The notes under the pieces: model-generated | Database searches by the model: none | What the model was told of the DNA's origin: nothing | Seen by the model: only the letters and a program-made list of their open reading frames with translations | Translations under genes and position numbers: made by a program | Assembly: GCA_964633225.1 (NCBI GenBank) | Contig: CAZWFQ010000081.1 | Span: 1-13,711 of the forward strand | DNA length: 13,711 bases | Source of the DNA: JAKQIM01 sp964633225 | Lineage (GTDB): Bacteria > Chloroflexota > Anaerolineae > Anaerolineales > UBA4823 | Direction: 5' to 3' | In this document: one piece after another, positions 1 to 5,745 of the stretch | Numbering within the stretch: the first letter of the stretch is position 1 | Layout of the letters: each line of letters opens with the position of its first letter

Positions 1-534
1 CACACCTTGTGTGGGCATCAGGCCGAGCAGCAGCGCACCCAGCGGCGGCGCAAATATGCCCACTAGCCCCTGCAAGGCCTGGTTCATACCGGCAACGCGC
101 GCCAGGTGTTCCTGGGGAACCATCAAAGAGGATGAGGCCGTCATGGCGGGCTGGTGGAATGCGCCGCCCAAGGAGCGCACGAACAATAAGGCAAAAATAT
201 GCCAGGTCTGGATGATTTCCAGGGCGAACAAGACCATCAACACGGCGGTTGCCAGGGCAATGCAGGTGTCGGCCACGATCATGATCACGCGCCGGTTCCA
301 GCGATCTACCAACGCCCCTACGAATGGCCCCAGGAAGATCTGCGGCAGGAGGGCGATGAGGGTGGCAGTCGCCAGGATGGTGGCAGAGCCGGTCTCTTGG
401 GTCAGGTACCAGACCAGGGCAAACTGAACCAACGATGAGCCGACCAATGACAGGGCCTGCCCGCCCCAGATGGTGAAGAATTTTGGCTTCCAGTTGGCTT
501 GAAAATCAGAGGGGGTGATTGAAGATGCGGCCAT
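1..534 (-). CDS. MFS transporter, DHA3-like exporter (N-terminal part, cut by window edge)
   Basis: The frame is open from an ATG at 534 down to base 1, giving 178 residues of a protein that continues outside the window. Hydrophobic segments lie at about residues 20-44, 51-76, 84-106, 110-128 and 155-173, which fits the first five or so helices of a 12-helix major facilitator. The loop after helix 2 carries the family's motif A (G73-A-L-V-D77-R-W-N-R-R), and helix 4-5 residues such as R120 and the GGAFHQPA stretch resemble the EntS/macrolide-efflux (MFS_3/DHA3) branch. That branch usually exports drugs or siderophores by proton antiport at the inner membrane. The substrate cannot be told from this fragment. 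The gene lies 61 nt downstream of the serine hydrolase gene on the same strand and could share its transcript. Only a weak purine-rich ribosome site (AAAAGAG) precedes the start. Confidence 0.88.
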   Translation of the reverse strand, partial: MAASSITPSDFQANWKPKFFTIWGGQALSLVGSSLVQFALVWYLTQETGSATILATATLIALLPQIFLGPFVGALVDRWNRRVIMIVADTCIALATAVLMVLFALEIIQTWHIFALLFVRSLGGAFHQPAMTASSSLMVPQEHLARVAGMNQALQGLVGIFAPPLGALLLGLMPTQGV

Positions 535-595
535 TATGCTCTTTTATGTTCACTTTTAAAACCTGAAAGGACAGTACCGGCAAATGGGCCCTTGC

Positions 596-2038
596 TCAGC
601 CTTGGCTTTTTCCTACCAGGACCGGTTTTTCGGTGGGGCCAAAGTCGACATTGACTTTGGATTTGTAGGTTACCTGCCCGGGGGCAAAGGTGAAAGCCAG
701 GCTGGCGATGAAGGGCGTCTCGTAGTTGCACAGGGTCAGTGTAAAGGTGTCCTCGGCACTCCAGACCCCGCTGGCAGCCACTTTCATGGGCGCGGGTGCG
801 CCGAGAACGGATACGCCCTCCACCCAGTCCCCGCGGCCAAAGCGCAGGCTGTGCTTGCCGCGCCGCTCCCCGCCGCCCAACAAGCGGTAGGTGAGGCTGT
901 TGTCGGCGAAGTCGAAGCACAGGGAATGCAGGGTCTCTTGGTTGGGGGCAAAGGTGAAGGTTCGGCCCGAGAAGCGCTCTGCCAGGGGCGATGTAATGGC
1001 GCCAGAGGGCGGCAGGAAGGCCAGCTTCTTCAGTGAACGCGCCAGGGCCTGGGCCAGGGGGGCGTTCTCGGGCAGGGGGGCGGGCTGCATGGCGGGCAGC
1101 AGCACCTTCCAGGGGATATTGAGCACGGGCTGCATTTCTGCCGTTCCGCCGGTCATGGCCAGCACGGCGTCTTGTTCGGGCAGCACCACGCAGTACTGCC
1201 CAAAGGCGCCATCGCCGCGGTAAGCCCCGGCGGGCTGACAGCGCCAGAACTGGAAGCCGTAGCCCTGCGCCCAATCGAGGTTCTTATCGGGGCCATTGTC
1301 GATCTGCTTGGAGCTGGCTTGTTCGACCCAGGCAGCCGGGATGAGCTGCCGACCCTGCCAGTGGCCCTTTTGCAGGTAAAGCTGCCCAAAGCGGGCGATA
1401 TCTTCGGTTTTGATGTTGAGCCCCCAGCCGCCAAAGTTGACGCCGTTGGGGTGGCTTTCCCAGGATGCGCCCTGGATGCCGAGCGGCTCGAAGAGGCGCG
1501 GGGTCAGGTATTCCATCAGGGTCTGGCCGGTCAGCTTTTGGACGATGGCTGCTAGCATGTAGGTGGCCCCGCTGTTGTAAACAAAGTGCGTGCCGGGCTG
1601 GTGCTTCACCGGCATCGAGAGAAAAGCCTTGAAGGGATTGCGGCCGCGCATGGTGCGCTCGGTGCTGTCCACATCGTGCCCGGTGGACATGGAGAGCAAA
1701 TGGCGCACTTGCATGGCAGCCAGGTTCTGGCTGATCCTTTTGGGCGCGTTTGCGGGGAAAAACTTGAGCACGGGGTCATCGATGTTCAAGCGCCCTTCGT
1801 CAACCGCCAGCCCCACCGCGGTGGAAGTGAAGCTCTTGCTGAGCGAGAAGAGCATGTGCGGCGCGTCTGAGCGGTATGGATGCCACCAGCCCTCTGCCAC
1901 CACCTGCCCATGGCGCAGCAGCATGAAGCTGTGTAGGTGTTGGACGGATTTTTCGATGCGCTTCACAAACTCGGCAACGGCGCTGGAAGGGATGCCTTGC
2001 GCCTCGGGGCTTGAGCGGGGTAAGGGTGAAGGGGTCAT
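596..2038 (-). CDS. Serine hydrolase, beta-lactamase class C fold (PF00144 type)
   Basis: This is a 480-residue protein of the class C beta-lactamase/penicillin-binding-protein-like hydrolase family. The nucleophile motif S65-L-S-K68 follows HMLF, as in the 6-aminohexanoate-dimer hydrolase/esterase branch. The second motif is Y154-N-S, and a GDGAFGQ stretch (275-281) sits where the KTG-equivalent motif lies. The catalytic domain runs to about residue 315. The remaining 160 residues look like a beta-rich C-terminal domain of the kind often attached to these hydrolases. No signal peptide is visible, so a cytoplasmic location is likely. The family includes esterases, amidases and D-aminopeptidases; most members are not antibiotic-resistance enzymes, and the substrate here is unknown. 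There is no Shine-Dalgarno sequence before the ATG. Instead a TACAAT box ends 6 nt before it, suggesting a leaderless mRNA. Stop is TGA. Confidence 0.9.
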   Translation of the reverse strand: MTPSPLPRSSPEAQGIPSSAVAEFVKRIEKSVQHLHSFMLLRHGQVVAEGWWHPYRSDAPHMLFSLSKSFTSTAVGLAVDEGRLNIDDPVLKFFPANAPKRISQNLAAMQVRHLLSMSTGHDVDSTERTMRGRNPFKAFLSMPVKHQPGTHFVYNSGATYMLAAIVQKLTGQTLMEYLTPRLFEPLGIQGASWESHPNGVNFGGWGLNIKTEDIARFGQLYLQKGHWQGRQLIPAAWVEQASSKQIDNGPDKNLDWAQGYGFQFWRCQPAGAYRGDGAFGQYCVVLPEQDAVLAMTGGTAEMQPVLNIPWKVLLPAMQPAPLPENAPLAQALARSLKKLAFLPPSGAITSPLAERFSGRTFTFAPNQETLHSLCFDFADNSLTYRLLGGGERRGKHSLRFGRGDWVEGVSVLGAPAPMKVAASGVWSAEDTFTLTLCNYETPFIASLAFTFAPGQVTYKSKVNVDFGPTEKPVLVGKSQG

Positions 2039-2044
2039 GGCCCA

Positions 2045-2050
2045 ATTGTA
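2045..2050 (-). promoter_or_regulatory. Putative -10 box for the serine hydrolase gene (leaderless start)
   Basis: Reading the minus strand, TACAAT is followed by exactly six bases and then the ATG at 2038. Transcription would therefore start at or next to the A of the start codon. No convincing -35 hexamer lies 16-18 nt upstream, and the thioredoxin terminator occupies that space. Confidence 0.4.
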
Positions 2051-2067
2051 TCACTGCTCATAAAACG

Positions 2068-2097
2068 AAGGAGCGATGTTGGCCAACATCGCTCCTT
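2068..2097 (-). terminator. Rho-independent terminator of the DUF2892-thioredoxin unit
   Basis: Two perfectly complementary 15-nt arms (2068-2082 and 2083-2097) meet at a GGCC centre, with GC-rich stems and T-rich sequence on the downstream minus-strand side (TTCGTTTTA). It begins 7 nt after the thioredoxin stop codon and separates that unit from the hydrolase gene. Confidence 0.85.
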
Positions 2098-2104
2098 TTC
2101 GGGT

Positions 2105-2617
2105 TTAGGGAACCGGCTTTTTCAAGCGTTCGGTGATTGCTTTGTAAATCGGGCAGCGGTCGTAAACGGCGCTGAAGGCCACCCCCAGCCCCAAGATGCC
2201 CAAGAGCAGGGCGAACCAGGGGGTATTGTTTTGAAAAGCCAGGATGATGAGGACAGTCCCCGCCGCCAGGCGCAGCAGGCGCTCCCAGGGGGCTGGCCCA
2301 ACCTGAACCGGTTTTTGGCCTGATAGAGCCGCCTCAAAGAGAGGCGCCAGGGCATCGGGTGAGGCGGCGCCTGTGCGGCGGGCTACCTCCTGGCCGTCTT
2401 TGAAGGCCACCAGGGTTGGAATGCCGTAAATGCGCAGGCTGCGCAGCAGATCGGGCTGCTCGTCTGCATTGACCTTCCACACTTCCACGCGCCCGGCATA
2501 TTGGGCCCCCAGCTTCTTGAGCACTGGGTCAATGGCGCGGCAGGGGCCGCACCAGGGCGCCCAAAAATCTACCACCACCGGCAGCGGGGCTTGCTTTAAG
2601 CGTTCGAAGAAGTCCAT
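2105..2617 (-). CDS. Thioredoxin fused to a C-terminal DUF2892-like membrane domain
   Basis: The 170-residue product starts with a complete thioredoxin fold (about 1-105). It contains the redox motif W22-C-G-P-C26 and the cis-proline loop G65-I-P67-T. After a short linker comes W111-ERLLRLAAG, then two hydrophobic segments (about 113-128 and 133-150) and a terminal D-R-C155-P-I-Y. This tail has the same layout as the small protein encoded just upstream (W-D-R-I-V-R, two membrane helices, F-C-P-L-Y), which is the DUF2892/YgaP membrane-domain pattern. The likely role is a membrane-tethered thiol-disulfide reductase with the thioredoxin domain in the cytoplasm, since there is no signal peptide. 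The ATG overlaps the TAA of the upstream gene by one base, implying translational coupling. Partners are unknown; C155 could be functional. Confidence 0.93.
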   Translation of the reverse strand: MDFFERLKQAPLPVVVDFWAPWCGPCRAIDPVLKKLGAQYAGRVEVWKVNADEQPDLLRSLRIYGIPTLVAFKDGQEVARRTGAASPDALAPLFEAALSGQKPVQVGPAPWERLLRLAAGTVLIILAFQNNTPWFALLLGILGLGVAFSAVYDRCPIYKAITERLKKPVP

Positions 2618-2817
2618 TACTTTTTGGTGCTGAACTTGAAGAGGGTGTAGAGCGGGCAGAAACCCACCAGCCCGGTGATTAGCAGGATGGCGCCCAAGAT
2701 GCCCACGACGATGCCCAGTGTGCCCGCCAACACGCCGCCAAACCCCAGGTAGAGCAGGACGATGCCCAGCAGGGCACGCACAATACGATCCCAGTTTGCT
2801 TCATTTACTTTGAACAT
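2617..2817 (-). CDS. Small DUF2892 (YgaP-type) membrane protein
   Basis: This 66-residue protein begins MFKVNEANWDRIVRALLG and has two membrane helices (about 12-28 and 32-50) joined by a short Gly-rich turn. It ends V-G-F-C54-P-L-Y-T-L-F. That is the DUF2892 domain, also found at the C-terminus of the rhodanese YgaP. The frame is open further upstream to an ATG at 2910. I chose the ATG at 2817 because a GGGAGAAAAA ribosome site precedes it and because family members begin close to this W-D-R motif. The stop codon overlaps the thioredoxin start (TAATG). The biochemical role of the domain is not established. Its conserved cysteine and its pairing with thioredoxin or rhodanese suggest sulfur or thiol transfer at the membrane. 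Confidence 0.88.
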   Translation of the reverse strand: MFKVNEANWDRIVRALLGIVLLYLGFGGVLAGTLGIVVGILGAILLITGLVGFCPLYTLFKFSTKK

Positions 2818-3118
2818 GGCTTTTTCTCCCAGAAATTGATCGAATGAATTTTGCTTAGAAACTGTCCGAAAATTTGGGAACATCCCCAAAATTATCGGAT
2901 AAATACTCACAATTTCTTAGATGCTGCCAGGCAGAAAAGGTTGCAAAGAACTTTGCCCTTTCAATGGCCAGGCGCAAGCGGGCTTTCTTCATCACTCCTT
3001 CGCTCTGACTTCATAAATTCTTCACAACAATCAGGTAAGATAGAATCATCAGCAAATGGGTAAGAGCAGCTAAAGTGTCTCTTTTCACCCACTAGAGAAA
3101 TAAGAAAGGTAAAAGACA
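2818..3118. other. Divergent intergenic region between the DUF2892 and DUF2202 genes
   Basis: This stretch of about 300 bases holds no convincing gene. It must contain the promoters of both flanking divergent genes, but I see no hexamer pair good enough to name. The clearest structure is the imperfect palindrome at 2862-2901. A weak purine-rich ribosome site (GAAAGG) lies just before the DUF2202 start at 3119. Confidence 0.6.
2862..2901. repeat. Imperfect palindrome, short copy of the element at 4177-4256
   Basis: The left end (CTGTCCGAAAATTTGGG) and right end (CCCCAAAATTATCGGATA) are near-complementary around a 5-nt centre. Its right 22 nt (2880-2901) match 4235-4256 at 20 of 22 positions, and its left 13 nt match 4177-4189 at 12 of 13. 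It lies about 45 nt upstream of the DUF2892 start. It may be an operator or a short palindromic repeat with the middle deleted. Confidence 0.6.
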
Positions 3119-4084
3119 ATGTCTAAGAGAATAATGATCACCACAGCATTGATCGTTTTGTTGGGAGCGCTGGTTCTTGGCACGGCGGGCTGTGCCCCGG
3201 TGTCGACTGGCAATGCAAATGGATATGGGGCCGTAGACCAGGCTGGCGGGCAGGCTGCTGCTAACCAGGTCAGTGAGCCAACCGGTTACGATGATGACAG
3301 CCAGGCTGTGCCGCTTGAGCCATCCAGCGAAATACAGGATGCCGCGCTGGATTTTGCCAGCCAGGGAGGCGGCAATGGTTTTGCTGGCGGCGGTGGTAAT
3401 ACTGCCGGTGGCAACGGCGCTGGAAATAGCGCGGCAGGCAGCGGCGCGGCGGGCAATGGATTGGACCAGACGGGCCTATTTGCGGCGGCCCCTGGCGAAC
3501 TGAGCGCTGAGGAAGCCGCGGCTTTGCTCTACATGCGTGAAGAAGAAAAGCTGGCCCATGATGTGTACGTCACCTTGTATGCCCAGTGGGGGCTGCCGCT
3601 CTTCCAGAATATCAGCCAGAGCGAACAGGCTCACACCGATGCGGTCAAGGCTTTGCTTGATCGCTATGGGTTGAGTGACCCGGCTTTGGGTGAGGTGGGG
3701 GTGTTCACAAACCCCGATCTCCAGGCGCTCTACAATGAACTGGTGGCCCAGGGCAGCGCCTCGCTGGCTGACGCCATCAAGGTGGGCGCAGCAATCGAAG
3801 AAATTGATATCCTTGACCTGCAAGAAGACCTGGCCTTGATCGACAATGCCGATATTCAACAGATCTTCAATAATCTCTTGAACGGTTCTTACAATCACCT
3901 GAAGGCTTTTGTCTCGGTGTTGAGCAACCAGACCGGTGAGGTTTACCAGCCGCAGTACCTGAGTGCCGAGGCTTACCAGGCCATTCTCAGCAGCAGCACG
4001 GGTGGGTTTGGCAATGGCGCCGGTGGAGGCGGCGGTGGTGGAGGCGGCGGTGGTGGCGGCGGTTTCGGGGGCGGGCGGCCTTAA
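3119..4084 (+). CDS. DUF2202 ferritin-like lipoprotein with Gly-rich regions
   Basis: The 321-residue product has a lipoprotein signal peptide (K3-R4, hydrophobic 6-23, G-T-A-G-C25), so it is probably lipid-anchored outside the membrane. The T at -3 of the lipobox is less usual. Residues 80-114 are a Gly/Asn/Ala low-complexity linker. Residues 128-290 match the DUF2202 pattern: E-E-E-K-L-A-H147-D-V-Y, then S-E169-Q-A-H172, then A-I-E227-E228, then Y-N-H260-L-K. The spacing of Glu and His recalls a four-helix ferritin-like di-iron bundle, and DUF2202 is placed in that superfamily. Metal binding is inferred. The C-terminus is a run of 14 glycines followed by F-G-G-G-R-P. The role is not known for the family; oxidative or metal stress would fit the neighbours. 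It is transcribed away from the DUF2892-thioredoxin pair. Confidence 0.88.
   Translation: MSKRIMITTALIVLLGALVLGTAGCAPVSTGNANGYGAVDQAGGQAAANQVSEPTGYDDDSQAVPLEPSSEIQDAALDFASQGGGNGFAGGGGNTAGGNGAGNSAAGSGAAGNGLDQTGLFAAAPGELSAEEAAALLYMREEEKLAHDVYVTLYAQWGLPLFQNISQSEQAHTDAVKALLDRYGLSDPALGEVGVFTNPDLQALYNELVAQGSASLADAIKVGAAIEEIDILDLQEDLALIDNADIQQIFNNLLNGSYNHLKAFVSVLSNQTGEVYQPQYLSAEAYQAILSSSTGGFGNGAGGGGGGGGGGGGGGFGGGRP
4022..4063 (+). repeat. Fourteen consecutive glycine codons in the DUF2202 gene
   Basis: GGN codons follow one another here, varying among GGT, GGA and GGC, and encode 14 glycines near the C-terminus. The tract is imperfect at DNA level, but slippage could still make its length vary between strains. 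Confidence 0.9.
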
Positions 4085-4142
4085 TTTGTGCCAGGCTGCC
4101 AGGCGGAACGATCCCGGCCAAATTCTTATGAAATTGCACGAC

Positions 4143-4167
4143 ACAACTAATATTTTGGTTGTATAAT
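4143..4167 (+). promoter_or_regulatory. Putative promoter with operator-like dyad upstream of the Sec-peroxiredoxin
   Basis: A perfect -10 hexamer TATAAT lies at 4162-4167. Immediately upstream, and overlapping it by one base, is the dyad ACAACTAA-TATT-TTGGTTGT (4143-4162, 7 of 8 pairs). It would sit between the -10 and -35 positions and could be a repressor site. No good -35 exists at 17 nt; TTGCAC at 4134 is 22 nt away. The regulator is unknown. Confidence 0.5.
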
Positions 4168-4176
4168 CATTCGTAT

Positions 4177-4256
4177 CTGTCCGGAAATTATTTAGGCGTG
4201 GGTGTTTGGCGACGCATAGCGCCGCCAAACACCCACATCCCCCGAATTATCGGATA
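4177..4256. repeat. 80-bp palindromic element in the peroxiredoxin leader
   Basis: Arms of 34 nt (4178-4211 and 4223-4256) pair across an 11-nt loop. The inner 14 bp (GTGGGTGTTTGGCG and its complement) are perfect and the outer ends (TGTCCG/CGGATA) nearly so. The first base of the shared end is 4177. The element follows the -10 box by about 10 nt, so the mRNA would start with this hairpin. No T-tract follows, so it does not look like a terminator. Its ends recur at 2862-2901. Confidence 0.75.
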
Positions 4257-4309
4257 GGTTCTTAATGCAACAAGGTGGAATACATACGAACCCTTTGAAA
4301 GGAGAAACT

Positions 4310-5026
4310 ATGGCAGAAACTGCAGGATGTGCTCGTGTGACGGGCACCGTCTCGGGCCAAGAGCCCGCCACCTCTACCCCTCTTCCCTCCCTAGATCTTC
4401 CCGAAAGAAAGGAACCTTCTATGACTGCTCGTGTTGGACAGAAAGCCCCTGATTTCACTGCCCCAGCGTACTATAAAGGCAGCTTTGGACCGGTTAAGCT
4501 ATCTGATTTTGCCGGTAAGTGGGTGCTATTGTGCTTTTACCCCGGTGACTTCACCTTTGTCTGAGCGACGGAAGTGTCGGCGGTCGCCGACAAATACCCG
4601 GTGCTGCAGGGCTTAGGCGTTGAGGTGATCTCGGTTAGTGTTGACAGCCACTTTGTGCATAAGATGTGGAACGATCATGAGCTTTCAAAGATGGTAGAAG
4701 GAGGCATCCCCTTCCATATGGCCTCTGACCAGGCCGGTAACGTGGGCCGCGCCTATGGTGTATGGGATGAGACCCAGGGCATCGAGTTGCGCGGTCGGTT
4801 CATCATTGATCCAGATGGCGTGATCCAGGCGATGGAAGTATTGACCCCGCCGGTTGGGCGCAAGTTTTCCGAATCGGTGCGCCAGATCCAGGCTTTCCAG
4901 CACGTGCGCGCCTCGGGCGGCAAAGAAGCTACCCCGGCTGGTTGGGAACCTGGCAAGCCCGCCCTCAAACCCGGCCCCGACCTGGTGGGCAAGGTTTGGG
5001 AAGTTTGGAAACCAAGCATGGAATAA
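4310..5026 (+). CDS. Selenocysteine-containing peroxiredoxin (TGA at 4562-4564 read as Sec)
   Basis: Read through the TGA, this is one 238-residue peroxiredoxin of the AhpC/Prx1 type that reduces peroxides in the cytoplasm. The core begins T-A-R-V-G-Q-K-A-P-D-F. The active-site motif P-G-D-F-T-F-V-U-A-T-E keeps the family's PxxxTxx(C) pattern, with TGA replacing the peroxidatic Cys (residue 85, or 48 from the internal ATG). The frame continues in phase through W-N-D-H-E-L, R-G-R-F-I-I-D-P-D-G and P-P-V-G-R to a natural TAA. The usual resolving-Cys site (V-C-P-A-x-W) reads A-T-P-A-G-W, so no C-terminal resolving Cys exists. I chose the ATG at 4310 because AAAGGAG lies 5 nt upstream; it adds a 37-residue extension with one Cys (residue 7). 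The ATG at 4421, with AAGGA upstream, gives the standard 201-residue form. A standard annotation would split the gene in two. Confidence 0.88.
4562..4592 (+). promoter_or_regulatory. Bacterial SECIS-like element: Sec TGA codon plus hairpin
   Basis: After the TGA (4562-4564) and 10 nt, TGTCGGC (4575-4581) pairs perfectly with GCCGACA (4586-4592) around a GGTC loop (4582-4585). A 7-bp stem, a G at the start of the loop, a GGUC loop like that of the E. coli fdhF SECIS, and a loop starting 17 nt past the TGA all fit the known bacterial SECIS pattern recognised by SelB. The hairpin lies inside the coding sequence, as bacterial SECIS elements do. Confidence 0.8.
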
Positions 5027-5065
5027 GCCTTCTGGCCTCAACCCAGAGATAAATTCAGAAGGGTT

Positions 5066-5105
5066 AATGGCCTGGCCCAGGCGATGACCTGAGCCAGGCC
5101 ATTTT
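5066..5105 (+). terminator. Rho-independent terminator of the Sec-peroxiredoxin gene
   Basis: AATGGCCTGGC (5066-5076) pairs with GCCAGGCCATT (5093-5103). An inner CAGG/CCTG stem closes a 6-nt loop after one mismatch, and the stem ends in a short T-run. It starts 40 nt after the stop codon and ends only 6 nt before the next gene's ATG. Confidence 0.8.
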
Positions 5106-5111
5106 GCGTCA

Positions 5112-5726
5112 ATGGCAAAAATCAGTTCTCCCATTACCCAAACAGTCAATAATATTACTGTCGGTCGCCGGCTGCGAGCGCTGCGTACGGAACGCGGCCT
5201 GTCAATTCGCTTCCTGGCAGAGCAGAGCAGTTTGAATGTCAACACGCTCAGCCTGATCGAGAATGGTAAAACCTCTCCCAGTGTGAGCACCCTGCAGCAA
5301 ATTGCATCCGCGCTTGAGGTGCCAATTACAGCCTTCTTTGAATCCCAAATCCCTTTGCAAGCGATTGTGTTCCAAAAGGCGGGCGGGCGGCAGGTGGATG
5401 ATTTCGCGCATGGCATGTTGGAGGATCTCAAGGCGGGCTTTGCGCGCCCTGGGCTGGAACCTTTTATGGTTACATTGAATCCGCAAGCCTACAGTGGTAA
5501 GACGCCTATCGTGCATACTGGCCTGGAATTTATCTATTGCCTGGAAGGCAAGCTGGGCTATGAAGTGGATGGGCAGGCTTTTACGCTCGAGCCGGGCGAC
5601 AGCTTGATCTTTGAAGCGCGCCTGCCGCACCGCTGGCACAATCCAGGGATTATCCCCTCTCGTTCGCTGCTCTTGCTTTGCCACTCAGACGAGTACGATC
5701 ACCCAGAAGAACGTCATTTCAGCTAA
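5112..5726 (+). CDS. XRE-family regulator with C-terminal cupin sensor domain
   Basis: The 204-residue protein has an XRE helix-turn-helix at about residues 16-70 (V-G-R-R-L-R-A-L-R, then N-T-L-S-L-I-E-N-G-K-T-S-P-S). A cupin_2 beta-barrel at about 116-190 contains H135-T-G-L-E139, L-E-P-G-D and L-P-H173-R-W-H176. This HTH-cupin architecture is common in one-component regulators that sense a small molecule or metal; H135, E139 and H173 or H176 are possible metal ligands. The ligand and targets are unknown. Adjacent genes, including the Sec-peroxiredoxin, are candidates by proximity only. The ATG at 5112 is the only sensible start: the frame has a stop at 5085 and no nearby alternative. There is no ribosome site, and the upstream terminator ends 6 nt before it, so start-up is probably leaderless or depends on read-through. 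Confidence 0.9.
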   Translation: MAKISSPITQTVNNITVGRRLRALRTERGLSIRFLAEQSSLNVNTLSLIENGKTSPSVSTLQQIASALEVPITAFFESQIPLQAIVFQKAGGRQVDDFAHGMLEDLKAGFARPGLEPFMVTLNPQAYSGKTPIVHTGLEFIYCLEGKLGYEVDGQAFTLEPGDSLIFEARLPHRWHNPGIIPSRSLLLLCHSDEYDHPEERHFS

Positions 5727-5745
5727 AAACTGCCCTCACCGGTGA

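Noticed and set aside
534..1274. Long minus-strand frames overlapping the hydrolase gene
   Set aside because: Arg/Pro/Gly-rich translations typical of shadow frames in GC-rich DNA. The hydrolase in the other frame has clear catalytic motifs.
3476..4228. 250-codon minus-strand frame opposite the DUF2202 gene
   Set aside because: It runs antisense through the Gly tract and ferritin-like core. No recognisable domain, and the plus-strand gene has a signal peptide and family motifs.
4178..4256. Long hairpin as a terminator for the DUF2202 gene
   Set aside because: No T-run follows on the plus strand and a good -10 box lies just upstream of it, so it belongs to the peroxiredoxin leader.
4265..4564. 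A stand-alone short protein ending at the TGA, or a frameshifted/pseudogene peroxiredoxin
   Set aside because: The frame stays in phase across the TGA, the downstream half is intact and conserved, and the TGA replaces precisely the catalytic Cys with a SECIS-like hairpin behind it. Selenocysteine is the simpler reading.
4574..5026. Independent gene starting at the GTG at 4574
   Set aside because: There is no ribosome site and the product would be a peroxiredoxin without its active site. It is the C-terminal part of the Sec protein.
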